Shown here piece after piece: positions 1 to 5,762 of a stretch of DNA of 8,482 nt. Origin of the DNA: Candidatus Fermentithermobacillaceae bacterium. Lineage in GTDB: Bacteria > Bacillota > Sulfobacillia > Fermentithermobacillales > Fermentithermobacillaceae. Under the pieces are notes generated by a model. It searched no databases. It was not told the origin of the DNA and saw only the letters and a list, made by a program, of their open reading frames with translations. Location of the stretch: assembly GCA_012842105.1 (NCBI GenBank), contig DUTL01000315.1, forward strand, positions 1 through 8,482, in the 5' to 3' direction. The number at the start of each line of letters is the position of its first letter. Position 1 is the first letter of the stretch. The translations under genes and the position numbers were made by a program.

Positions 1-1032
1 CCAAACATGTTTTATATGGCCGGGCTGTCCATGGGGCTGTCGGAAAGGCCAACTTTGCTGATAGCCGGCCAAGAGAGCACCGCATGTTTCATCATGCCTG
101 AACTGGAGAAGCAAAAAGGCAAAGCTGTGGCCCGTAAATTGAAAGATGAAGGGGTTCACACAAGGTTTGCAGTGTACTCCTATACTGACGAAGAAGGCCC
201 CCAGAAGGCGTTCGACGAAGCTCTGAAGCCTCGATCAGGTTCATGGGCATTGGAATACACGAGTTTCAGGATGCTCGAGTACTCACTTATGAAGGATGCT
301 ATAGGTGATTTTTCCTGGACCGACGCAGGCGAGATCATGAAGCAACTCAGAATGGTCAAAGATGAGGGTGAACTTTGCAACATGCAGGAGGCTGCCAGGC
401 TCGCAGACTTAGGGGCGGCTATAGCCAGGAAACTGCTGGCCCCGGGCAAACGGGCTACTGAAATAGCCCTTGAGATAGAACGGCAGCTGAAGATGGAGGG
501 GGCGAAGGTTGTTTCAATGTCTCTGGCAACCGGGGCGGACACTGGAATACCTCATGCAGGTACCGGTTCCCGGGTTATTGAATCAGGCGGCCTGGCCTGG
601 CTCGATCTATGTGTCAATGTCGGCGGCTACTGGTCTGACATTACCAGGACCTATGCAATAGGCGAGATTTCAAGCGAACTCAGACGGATTTATAAAATTG
701 TGGTAGAAGCTCAGGAAAACGCCAGATTGAAGGCAAAGCCCGGTATGACCGGGGCCGATGTGGATGCTCTGGCCAGAGACGTAATAGCCGGTTATGGTTA
801 TGGAGATAAGTTCATACATAGAACCGGCCACGGGCTTGGGCTTGAGATACATGAAGAGCCTTACGTGGTTGCGTCAAACAAGACTCCCTTGCCTGTAGGC
901 TCCACATTTACCATTGAGCCTGGAATATACCTCCCCGGCAAGGGAGGGGTTAGGGTTGAAGATGACGTTGTGCTTACAGCCACAGGAGTTAAGAGCCTTA
1001 CTAACTATCCCCGGAATCTATTAGATGAGTAG
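1..1032 (+). CDS. M24 family metallopeptidase (Xaa-Pro peptidase/creatinase type), 5' partial
   Basis: Probable cytosolic metallopeptidase that removes the N-terminal residue from X-Pro peptides. The reading frame is open from base 1 and begins P-N-M-F-Y-M-A-G, which resembles the internal 'NxxYxxG' motif of the creatinase N-terminal domain. The true start is therefore upstream and perhaps a few dozen residues are missing. Numbering from the first codon in the window, residues 1-115 are the rest of the N-terminal domain and 120-335 the pita-bread catalytic domain. All five expected dinuclear metal ligands are visible: D202 and D213 (LDLCVNVGGYWSDITRT), H277 (GHGLG), E306 (IEPG) and E320 (RVEDD). 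The accessory histidine H185 (IPHAG) is also present. M24 enzymes include X-Pro aminopeptidase, prolidase, creatinase and ectoine hydrolase, and sequence reading alone does not separate these. An intact active site favours an active peptidase. A strong terminator follows 15 bases after the stop. Confidence 0.9.
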   Translation, partial: PNMFYMAGLSMGLSERPTLLIAGQESTACFIMPELEKQKGKAVARKLKDEGVHTRFAVYSYTDEEGPQKAFDEALKPRSGSWALEYTSFRMLEYSLMKDAIGDFSWTDAGEIMKQLRMVKDEGELCNMQEAARLADLGAAIARKLLAPGKRATEIALEIERQLKMEGAKVVSMSLATGADTGIPHAGTGSRVIESGGLAWLDLCVNVGGYWSDITRTYAIGEISSELRRIYKIVVEAQENARLKAKPGMTGADVDALARDVIAGYGYGDKFIHRTGHGLGLEIHEEPYVVASNKTPLPVGSTFTIEPGIYLPGKGGVRVEDDVVLTATGVKSLTNYPRNLLDE

Positions 1033-1047
1033 TTCATGTTGATCAAT

Positions 1048-1094
1048 GCACCGCGCCTACCCCGGATAATGCCGGAGTAGGGCGGTGCCCTTTT
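1048..1094 (+). terminator. Rho-independent terminator after the M24 peptidase gene
   Basis: A long GC-rich hairpin. GCACCGC (1048-1054) pairs with GCGGTGC (1082-1088), CCTAC (1056-1060) with GTAGG (1077-1081), and CCGG (1062-1065) with CCGG (1072-1075). There is one bulged G (1055), one C/A mismatch (1061/1076) and a six-base loop. CC then TTTT (1091-1094) follows. The 16 paired positions, the T-run and the place just after a stop codon make this a convincing terminator. It separates the peptidase transcript from the regulator gene. Confidence 0.88.
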
Positions 1095-1178
1095 CAAACC
1101 GGTGGGCATGGGCTTGTTTGGCCTGGTTGCATCCTGGTGCATGTATCAAGAAGCTTTAGCCTCGGGTTAGGCAGATGA

Positions 1179-1236
1179 GTTTTCCATAATAAGGGCCCTG
1201 CAACATTGCAGCCGGTGCGGCAAAAAGAAGGAAAAC
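1179..1236. repeat. Nested inverted repeats, candidate operator
   Basis: CTGCAA-CA-TTGCAG (1198-1211) is a palindrome with 6-bp arms. It overlaps AGGGCCCT (1192-1199). Around both lies an outer pair, GTTTTCC (1179-1185) and GGAAAAC (1230-1236). A further half-site, GTTGCAG, occurs at 1274-1280 just before the promoter candidate. Dyad symmetry in front of a DNA-binding regulator gene suggests an autoregulatory operator. No PucR-family consensus that I know of confirms this. Confidence 0.35.
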
Positions 1237-1285
1237 CCATGGCTCTCTTCGAATGAATACCAAAGCATGAGAAGTTGCAGCGCAG

Positions 1286-1315
1286 TGTACAGGCAATGGG
1301 AGATTGCTGTATAAG
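1286..1315 (+). promoter_or_regulatory. Weak sigma-A-like promoter candidate for the PucR-type regulator
   Basis: TGTACA (1286-1291, four of six matches to TTGACA) lies 18 bases before TATAAG (1310-1315, five of six matches to TATAAT). Transcription would start near 1322, about 30 bases before the gene. The -35 box is poor and there is no extended -10, so this is only a candidate. An activator-dependent promoter could look like this. Confidence 0.25.
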
Positions 1316-1351
1316 CATGGGAGGTTGATCTTTCTTTGAGGAGATACTTCA

Positions 1352-2560
1352 ATGGAGATCCAGGCTCTGGTAGATGATCTGGCCAGGTTGATAAAGCGGC
1401 CGATTACCGTTGAGAATACTGACAGCAGGCTTATTGCCTATTCGGCGCACGAATGGCCTGTGGACGCAATCAGAATGGAGACTCTTCTGAGAAAAGGCGC
1501 TTCTAAGGCTACCATAGACGTGTTAAGAAAACACGGAGTATACATGTTAATCGACTCATCCCCCGGTGTAGTGAAGGTCAAGGCAATACCCGCAATAGGT
1601 TTTACTTCAAGAATGGCAGCGGCTGTGCGTTCAGGCCGTGAGGTGGTGGGCTACCTGTGGGTAGACGACGACGGGGTTCTCCTTTCGGCCCAAGACGAAA
1701 CCGCGATTATGAAGACGGCAAGGCTGCTTTCAAGCAAAATCAGCAAGCTTGAACCTGTGAGTGAAGCCCTGGAGAATGATGCGGATTCTCTGGTTATGGA
1801 AATCCTGTCGCCGGCAGGCGGAAAGGCAACCTTGTTGGAACACAGGGCAAGGTTACACGGTTTGCAGCTGTATCCGCCGTTTCAGGTTATGGTTTTGGCG
1901 GGCAAGGCTTCCCTGTTGCCACAGGGCCTTGGAGTATTGAGGCGGCATGCAGAAGGCTTTCTTTTGCAGGAGGATGTAGAGGCTATAGCCGGTATCTATG
2001 AAGGTGACGTAGTGATTGTGGTTGCAGGAGAGCCTTCCCCTAGGGTAAGACAGGTTGCCCTGGGCCTGGCACGCCATGTGGAGGCTACCGGGTTTCCTGT
2101 TTCCGTGGGTATTGGATGTTCTTACAGAGAACTTTCCATGGTCAACAGGAGCCTTCAAGAAGCATCTGAAGCCATCAACCTTGCTGCCGGCTTGAACCTG
2201 CTTGATCAGGGGCCCTGCTTTGATTATGGCCAGGCAGCCCTTGGTGATTTGGTAATGTGTATGCCTCACTGCAAAGCAAGACGTACGTACGGCAGAGACG
2301 TGGTGAGGAAAATAGCTCTTTATGACAGGCTTAACGGTGCCGAACTGCTGAAAACCCTTGAAGCCATGCTTGACTGCGGGGGCAAGCGGAAGGACGCTGC
2401 AGAATATCTTCACGTTCACCCCAATACCGTAGACTACCGGCTTCGAAAAATTGAGAAGGTGACAGGCTTTCCTTTGGACGATCCGAGCATGAGATTGGCG
2501 GTTCACTTATGGATAAAGGCCCTTAGATATTCAGGGGATCAAGGTGAAGACCAGGCATGA
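1352..2560 (+). CDS. PucR/CdaR-family transcriptional regulator
   Basis: A 402-residue DNA-binding regulator, probably ligand-responsive. Residues 1-130 resemble the GAF-like sensor region seen at the N-terminus of some PucR-type proteins (for example GYLWVDDDG at 100-108). Residues 145-285 match the CdaR GGDEF-like middle domain, including SVGIGCSYRELSMVNRSLQE (251-270) and the following ASEAINLA. Residues 330-392 are the PucR C-terminal helix-turn-helix, with KDAAEYLHVHPNTVDYRLRK at 347-366. There is no signal peptide or membrane segment. The ATG is preceded by GAGGAG (1338-1343) with eight bases of spacing, which supports this start. Family members activate purine (PucR), proline (PutR) or sugar-acid (CdaR) catabolic genes. 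The ligand here cannot be read from sequence. Flanking peptidase-type genes make a peptide- or proline-derived signal a reasonable guess only. Confidence 0.9.
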   Translation: MEIQALVDDLARLIKRPITVENTDSRLIAYSAHEWPVDAIRMETLLRKGASKATIDVLRKHGVYMLIDSSPGVVKVKAIPAIGFTSRMAAAVRSGREVVGYLWVDDDGVLLSAQDETAIMKTARLLSSKISKLEPVSEALENDADSLVMEILSPAGGKATLLEHRARLHGLQLYPPFQVMVLAGKASLLPQGLGVLRRHAEGFLLQEDVEAIAGIYEGDVVIVVAGEPSPRVRQVALGLARHVEATGFPVSVGIGCSYRELSMVNRSLQEASEAINLAAGLNLLDQGPCFDYGQAALGDLVMCMPHCKARRTYGRDVVRKIALYDRLNGAELLKTLEAMLDCGGKRKDAAEYLHVHPNTVDYRLRKIEKVTGFPLDDPSMRLAVHLWIKALRYSGDQGEDQA

Positions 2561-2593
2561 TGCCGGGCCGGGATGGTCTTGGCTCATCAAAAC

Positions 2594-2617
2594 GCCGGGT
2601 TGAATACGAAGCCCGGC
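2594..2617 (+). other. GC-rich hairpin between regulator and hydrolase genes
   Basis: GCCGGG (2594-2599) pairs with CCCGGC (2612-2617), extended by TT/AA with one bulged G. No T-run follows, so it is not a classical intrinsic terminator. A second, weaker hairpin, TGCCT (2645-2649) with AGGCA (2655-2659), is followed by TTTTGCTTT (2660-2668) and could give partial termination. The 171-base gap holds no gene. Confidence 0.35.
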
Positions 2618-2731
2618 TGCATTCTGAATGTTGCGATCTTGAGGTGCCTGCCAGAGGCATTTTGCTTTCCATGTTGAATCTGTATGTACGTGTATATGTA
2701 GGCATGTAGTTCTTGCAAGGGAGCGGTTTGA

Positions 2732-3712
2732 ATGGACCAAATTCTAAAACGGATTGAGGAATTTGAACGCCGGCAGCAGAGCCTGCTTCATGTGTATCAA
2801 GCGCTATCTAAGCAGATCGATGACTTGATGTGGTATCAAAAAGTGGGCGATATGGCCAGCATCGACAAGATAACATTCATTGGGCCTCCGCCTGCCAACC
2901 CTTTGGCCCAATCACCTCAAGACAGGGGTAACCCCCTGAAGATTGAGGCATACACTTTTGCTCCCCGCAATGCAGAAGCCGGGCGGAAGTACCCCCTTCT
3001 TGTGTTTGTCCATGGCGGCGTCCATGCCAACTTCGCGTCAGGTTCAGCTAACATAGTCCGTGAACTCTTGAAGCAGGGATATATTATTATTGCCCCTGAA
3101 TATCGCGGCAGCACAGGGTATGGTGAACGGTTCTACGAGTACATAGACTATGGCGGGTTGGAAAACGAAGACGTGTGGGAAGCAAGAAACTGGATGGTGG
3201 ACAATGAGCCTTTGGTAGATGCTGACAGAGTCGGCATTCTGGGTTGGAGCCATGGCGGTATGATCACGTTGATGAACTTGTTCAACCACCCGGAGAGCTA
3301 CAAGGTAGGATATGCCGGGGTTCCGGTTAGCGACTTAGTAGCTCGTATGGGATACAAAACCGAAGGTTACAGGCAGCTGTTCTCTGCAGGCTACCATATC
3401 GGCAAAACTGCATATGAGGACGTTCAGGAGTACAGGCGCAGGTCTCCTGCCTGGAATGCCGGGAAGCTGGAGACTCCGCTTCTCATTCATACTTCCACTA
3501 ACGATGAGGACGTAAACGTTCTTGAGGTTGAGCACCTGATTAAGTCGCTTAAAGCATACGGAAAGGATTTTGAGTACAAGATTTACGACAATGCCCCTGG
3601 CGGGCATGTGTTCAACAGAATAGACACGAAATTGGCCAGGGAATCAAGGGCCGAGATCTATGCATTTCTCGCCAGGCACCTGGATCCGCCCTGCCCATTG
3701 GATCAGGCTTAA
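2732..3712 (+). CDS. S9-type serine hydrolase (prolyl oligopeptidase-like alpha/beta hydrolase)
   Basis: A 326-residue alpha/beta hydrolase. Residues 85-315 form the catalytic domain. The oxyanion motif is HGG (94-96). YRGSTGYG (124-131) is typical of S9 acylaminoacyl-peptidases and dipeptidyl-peptidases. The nucleophile is S173 in GWSHGG, the likely acid is D258 in TNDED, and the base is H292 in GGHVF. The seven-bladed propeller of full S9 enzymes is absent. Instead the first 36 residues look like an amphipathic helix or short coiled coil rich in E, R, K, Q and L. No signal peptide is seen, so the protein is probably cytosolic. AAGGGAG (2717-2723) lies eight bases before the ATG. It may cleave short, perhaps proline-containing or acylated peptides, but an esterase role is equally possible without the propeller gate. 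No clear terminator follows the TAA. Confidence 0.85.
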   Translation: MDQILKRIEEFERRQQSLLHVYQALSKQIDDLMWYQKVGDMASIDKITFIGPPPANPLAQSPQDRGNPLKIEAYTFAPRNAEAGRKYPLLVFVHGGVHANFASGSANIVRELLKQGYIIIAPEYRGSTGYGERFYEYIDYGGLENEDVWEARNWMVDNEPLVDADRVGILGWSHGGMITLMNLFNHPESYKVGYAGVPVSDLVARMGYKTEGYRQLFSAGYHIGKTAYEDVQEYRRRSPAWNAGKLETPLLIHTSTNDEDVNVLEVEHLIKSLKAYGKDFEYKIYDNAPGGHVFNRIDTKLARESRAEIYAFLARHLDPPCPLDQA

Positions 3713-3762
3713 GAGCCAGGTTTTCAGGCGGCCGGGCTCAGGTTATCAATGGGGCCAATCAT

Positions 3763-3792
3763 TTGCTAGGCGCACAAATCCTGTGCTATACT
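3763..3792 (+). promoter_or_regulatory. Promoter of the rimP-nusA-infB operon
   Basis: TTGCTA (3763-3768, four of six to TTGACA), an 18-base spacer, then TATACT (3787-3792, five of six to TATAAT). The TGC directly before the -10 box makes it an extended -10 promoter. The predicted start is near 3799, which gives a leader of about 94 nt before rimP. The position, between the preceding gene and the leader hairpin, is what a vegetative promoter for this operon needs. Confidence 0.65.
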
Positions 3793-3841
3793 GGGTTAGC
3801 ATAATGTTAAGGATGCTTCAAACATCGAGGAGATTTCGTCG

Positions 3842-3870
3842 GAGTGGGTTTTGGCCAAAACCCACTCTTT
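3842..3870 (+). terminator. Leader attenuator hairpin upstream of rimP
   Basis: A perfect inverted repeat: GAGTGGGTTTTGG (3842-3854) is followed directly by its exact reverse complement (3855-3867). It forms an 11-bp stem with a GGCC loop, or 13 bp if drawn to the centre. TTT (3868-3870) follows and the run is then broken by G and A. It sits between the operon promoter and the rimP start. Intrinsic terminators with weak or interrupted U-tracts are typical NusA-dependent terminators. In B. subtilis, NusA is reported to autoregulate the homologous operon by attenuation in its leader. By inference this hairpin lets excess NusA reduce its own transcription. Confidence 0.7.
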
Positions 3871-3892
3871 GTATGTTGTCGGGGTGATTAAC

Positions 3893-4375
3893 GTGGGCCG
3901 AAGGGAAATACTGAACAATCTTTTTGAGACTTTTGGGCCTATCGTCGAGAACATGGGGCTTGAGTTGCTCGACATTGAATTTACATCTGAAGCCGGAAGG
4001 CCAATCTTACGCGTGACCATATACAAACCTGAGGGAGTTACCCTGGACGATTGTGTATCAGTAGACAGAGCCGTAAGCCCCATACTTGAGGAGATGGATC
4101 CTATCCCCGGCAGTTATAGCCTGGAAGTTTCTTCTCCCGGGCTGGAAAGGGCTCTCAAGAGAGACAAGGAGTACGAGATCTTCAGTGGCCGTGCTTGCAG
4201 GGTGAACCTCTACGGCCCTATTGACGGGAAACGGACGTTCGAGGGGGCCCTGATTGGATTGGGAGGAACACAGGGAGAAGAAGCAGTGATTATCAGGGGC
4301 GAACATGGAGAAATAGCCTTGCCCAGGAGGAATGTAAGCAAAGTTCAACTGGTTTACCAGGAAAAACCGTTATAA
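3893..4375 (+). CDS. rimP: Ribosome maturation factor RimP
   Basis: Cytosolic factor that binds the 30S subunit during late assembly and is needed for efficient maturation of the head region. The chosen GTG start gives 160 residues, close to the family norm. The N-terminal domain contains LDDC (51-54) and the signature LEVSSPGLER (77-86). From about residue 88 follows the SH3-like C-terminal domain. An upstream in-frame TTG at 3851 would add 14 residues but lies inside the leader hairpin. The GTG at 3893 is preceded by GGGGTGAT (3881-3888), a good match to the anti-Shine-Dalgarno tail, and places the first residues (GRREILNNLFETF) where the family usually begins. It is the first gene of the operon, followed after 23 or 38 bases by nusA depending on which nusA start is used. 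Confidence 0.93.
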   Translation: MGRREILNNLFETFGPIVENMGLELLDIEFTSEAGRPILRVTIYKPEGVTLDDCVSVDRAVSPILEEMDPIPGSYSLEVSSPGLERALKRDKEYEIFSGRACRVNLYGPIDGKRTFEGALIGLGGTQGEEAVIIRGEHGEIALPRRNVSKVQLVYQEKPL

Positions 4376-4382
4376 CGGGTAG

Positions 4383-4408
4383 AAGGGGGGCGGGAGGAAT
4401 TAACGGGG
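4383..4408 (+). promoter_or_regulatory. Two possible ribosome binding sites deciding the nusA start
   Basis: AAGGGGGG (4383-4390) lies eight bases before an ATT codon at 4399. The GGAGG at 4393-4397 is one base from that ATT and 16 from the first ATG (4414), so it is badly spaced for either. CGGGG (4404-4408) is five bases before the ATG but is a poor SD. The best-spaced strong site therefore serves ATT rather than ATG. Confidence 0.5.
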
Positions 4409-4413
4409 AAATA

Positions 4414-5430
4414 ATGAGTGCTCTGGATCAACTCGAGCGAGAACGGGGCATTTCAAAAGATGATCTTATAGAGGCCATGGAAGCTGCCCTTTTGTCTGCT
4501 TACCGGAAGCATTTTGGCACAGCGGAAAATGTAAGAGTTCAATTTGACCGGGAGACTGGAAACATCAAGGTCCTCTCCCGCCGTGAAGTTGTATCTCAGG
4601 TCAAGGATCCGCACAAGGATATCTTGGTCAGTGAAGCCAAGAGGAAAAGTGCCAGATACCAAGAGGGAGATTACGTAGAAGAAGAAGTTCATTCTCAGGG
4701 TTTTGGAAGAATTGCCGCCCAGACTGCGAAGCAGGTGGTTATGCAGAAACTTCGCGACATAGAGCGGGGCATGATCTATGAGGAGTTCTCTGAGCGCGAA
4801 GGAGATGTAGTAACCGGCCAGATAATCCGCGTTGACAGGGGCGTTGTAATTGTTGATTTGGGGAGGGCGGAAGGTTTTATCCTGCCTCAGGAACAAGCCA
4901 GAGGCGAGCGGTATCGCGAGCGAGACAGGATAAAGTCCTATGTGCTTGAGGTGAAGAAGACCTCCAAGGGCCCGCAGATTCTGTTGTCAAGGACGCATCC
5001 CGGCCTGCTGAAGAGGCTCTTTGAACTAGAAGTGCCTGAGATTAGAGATGGAGTTGTAGAAATCAAGGGCCTGGCCAGGGAAGCGGGCTCAAGATCAAAA
5101 GTGGCCGTGACGGCAAACCTTCCTGAAGTTGACGCCCTCGGAGCTTGTGTAGGGCCAAGAGGTTCACGGGTTCAGGTGATTGTACAAGAACTGCGAGGCG
5201 AGAGGATAGACATTATCCAATGGGATGATGACCCTCAAGCATTTGTCGGAAACGCTCTGAGCCCTGCAAGGGTAATAGGTGTAGAATTGAACCGTGCAGA
5301 CCGGGTTGCAAGGGTGGTAGTTCCGGATAACCAGCTTTCTTTGGCAATCGGGCGTGATGGGCAAAACGCGCGGCTTGCTGCCAAACTTACAGGTTGGAAG
5401 ATTGATATAAGGTCTGAGCGCAACATGTAA
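4414..5430 (+). CDS. nusA: Transcription termination/antitermination factor NusA
   Basis: Binds RNA polymerase and nascent RNA, promotes pausing and hairpin-dependent termination, and takes part in antitermination on rRNA operons. From the ATG it has 338 residues: the RNAP-binding N-terminal domain (1-125), S1 domain (about 130-195), KH1 (about 225-285, GPRG at 247-250) and KH2 (about 290-335, GRDG at 313-316). RTHPGLLKRLFELEVPEI (193-210) is a family signature. It ends soon after KH2 with no acidic tail, unlike B. subtilis NusA, which from memory has a few dozen more residues. The coordinates use the first canonical start, but five further conserved-looking codons precede it. Starting at ATT 4399 would align the N-terminus with B. 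subtilis NusA without a gap (see findings). That would give 343 residues. Confidence 0.95.
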   Translation: MSALDQLERERGISKDDLIEAMEAALLSAYRKHFGTAENVRVQFDRETGNIKVLSRREVVSQVKDPHKDILVSEAKRKSARYQEGDYVEEEVHSQGFGRIAAQTAKQVVMQKLRDIERGMIYEEFSEREGDVVTGQIIRVDRGVVIVDLGRAEGFILPQEQARGERYRERDRIKSYVLEVKKTSKGPQILLSRTHPGLLKRLFELEVPEIRDGVVEIKGLAREAGSRSKVAVTANLPEVDALGACVGPRGSRVQVIVQELRGERIDIIQWDDDPQAFVGNALSPARVIGVELNRADRVARVVVPDNQLSLAIGRDGQNARLAAKLTGWKIDIRSERNM

Positions 5431-5469
5431 TACGAAAACTGAATTCAACTGGAATAGGGGGTGGTAGCC

Positions 5470-5748
5470 GTGCTCAAGAAGCTGCCTCAGAGAACTTGCC
5501 TTGGGTGTCAGAGGGTAAGGCCGAAAAGAGAGATGCTCAGGATTGTTCGAACTTCAGAGGGTAAGGTTGAGTTCGATCCTACAGGCAAGAAGGCAGGCAG
5601 GGGCGCCTACGTTTGTCCGGACAACGATTGTCTCAGGCAGATGGCTAAGAAAAAGCGTCTGGGAAAGGCCCTGGGTGTGGAACCATCCCCTGATTTAATT
5701 TCAGAATTGGAACGTTATTTGGAGGAGATTGAGAGGAGTTCAGAGTGA
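5470..5748 (+). CDS. rnpM: YlxR/RnpM family RNA-binding protein (DUF448)
   Basis: Small basic nucleic-acid-binding protein of 92 residues. The B. subtilis homologue YlxR, renamed RnpM, binds RNase P RNA and modulates its activity. Key features are the paired cysteines RTCLGCQ (C10, C13), the GRGAYVCP motif (43-50, C49) and C54, then KKKRLGKAL. Residues 73-90 form an acidic C-terminal helix. Three GTG-type starts are close together. The GTG at 5470 is chosen because GGGGG (5457-5461) sits eight bases upstream and the product then begins MLKKLPQRTC, like family members. A GTG at 5461 would overlap its own SD. It lies between nusA and infB, its usual place in Bacillota. Confidence 0.92.
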   Translation: MLKKLPQRTCLGCQRVRPKREMLRIVRTSEGKVEFDPTGKKAGRGAYVCPDNDCLRQMAKKKRLGKALGVEPSPDLISELERYLEEIERSSE

Positions 5749-5757
5749 GGAGGTGAT
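5748..5757 (+). promoter_or_regulatory. Strong ribosome binding site of infB
   Basis: AGGAGGTGAT is a full-length match to the complement of the 16S rRNA 3' end. Nine bases separate the end of GGAGG from the ATG at 5763. It overlaps the ylxR stop codon by one base, so ylxR and infB translation are probably coupled. Confidence 0.85.
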
Positions 5758-5762
5758 TTCGG

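Larger units (their letters stand above)
1095..1337. other. Non-coding stretch upstream of the PucR-type regulator
   Basis: No gene is supported here. The short open frames on the minus strand have no ribosome binding site and no recognisable protein. I see no riboswitch or T-box signature. The stretch holds inverted repeats around 1179-1236 and a weak promoter candidate near 1286-1315, listed separately. Its length and repeat content fit a regulated promoter region for the downstream regulator. Confidence 0.5.

Noticed and set aside
1094..1318. Minus-strand open frame of 74 codons in the intergenic region
   Set aside because: There is no SD before its ATG, no recognisable protein, and it overlaps the terminator T-run and inverted repeats.
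1853..2506. Long open frame of 217 codons on the minus strand
   Set aside because: It lies wholly antisense to the PucR-type regulator, shows no recognisable domain and has low-complexity shadow-like composition.
3713..3739. GAGCC/GGCTC stem after the hydrolase stop as a terminator
   Set aside because: The stem is short with mismatches and no T-run follows. It is not enough to call a terminator.
3851..3892. TTG at 3851 as the rimP start
   Set aside because: It lies inside the leader hairpin, has no well-placed SD and adds 14 residues before the usual family N-terminus. GTG 3893 has a good SD.
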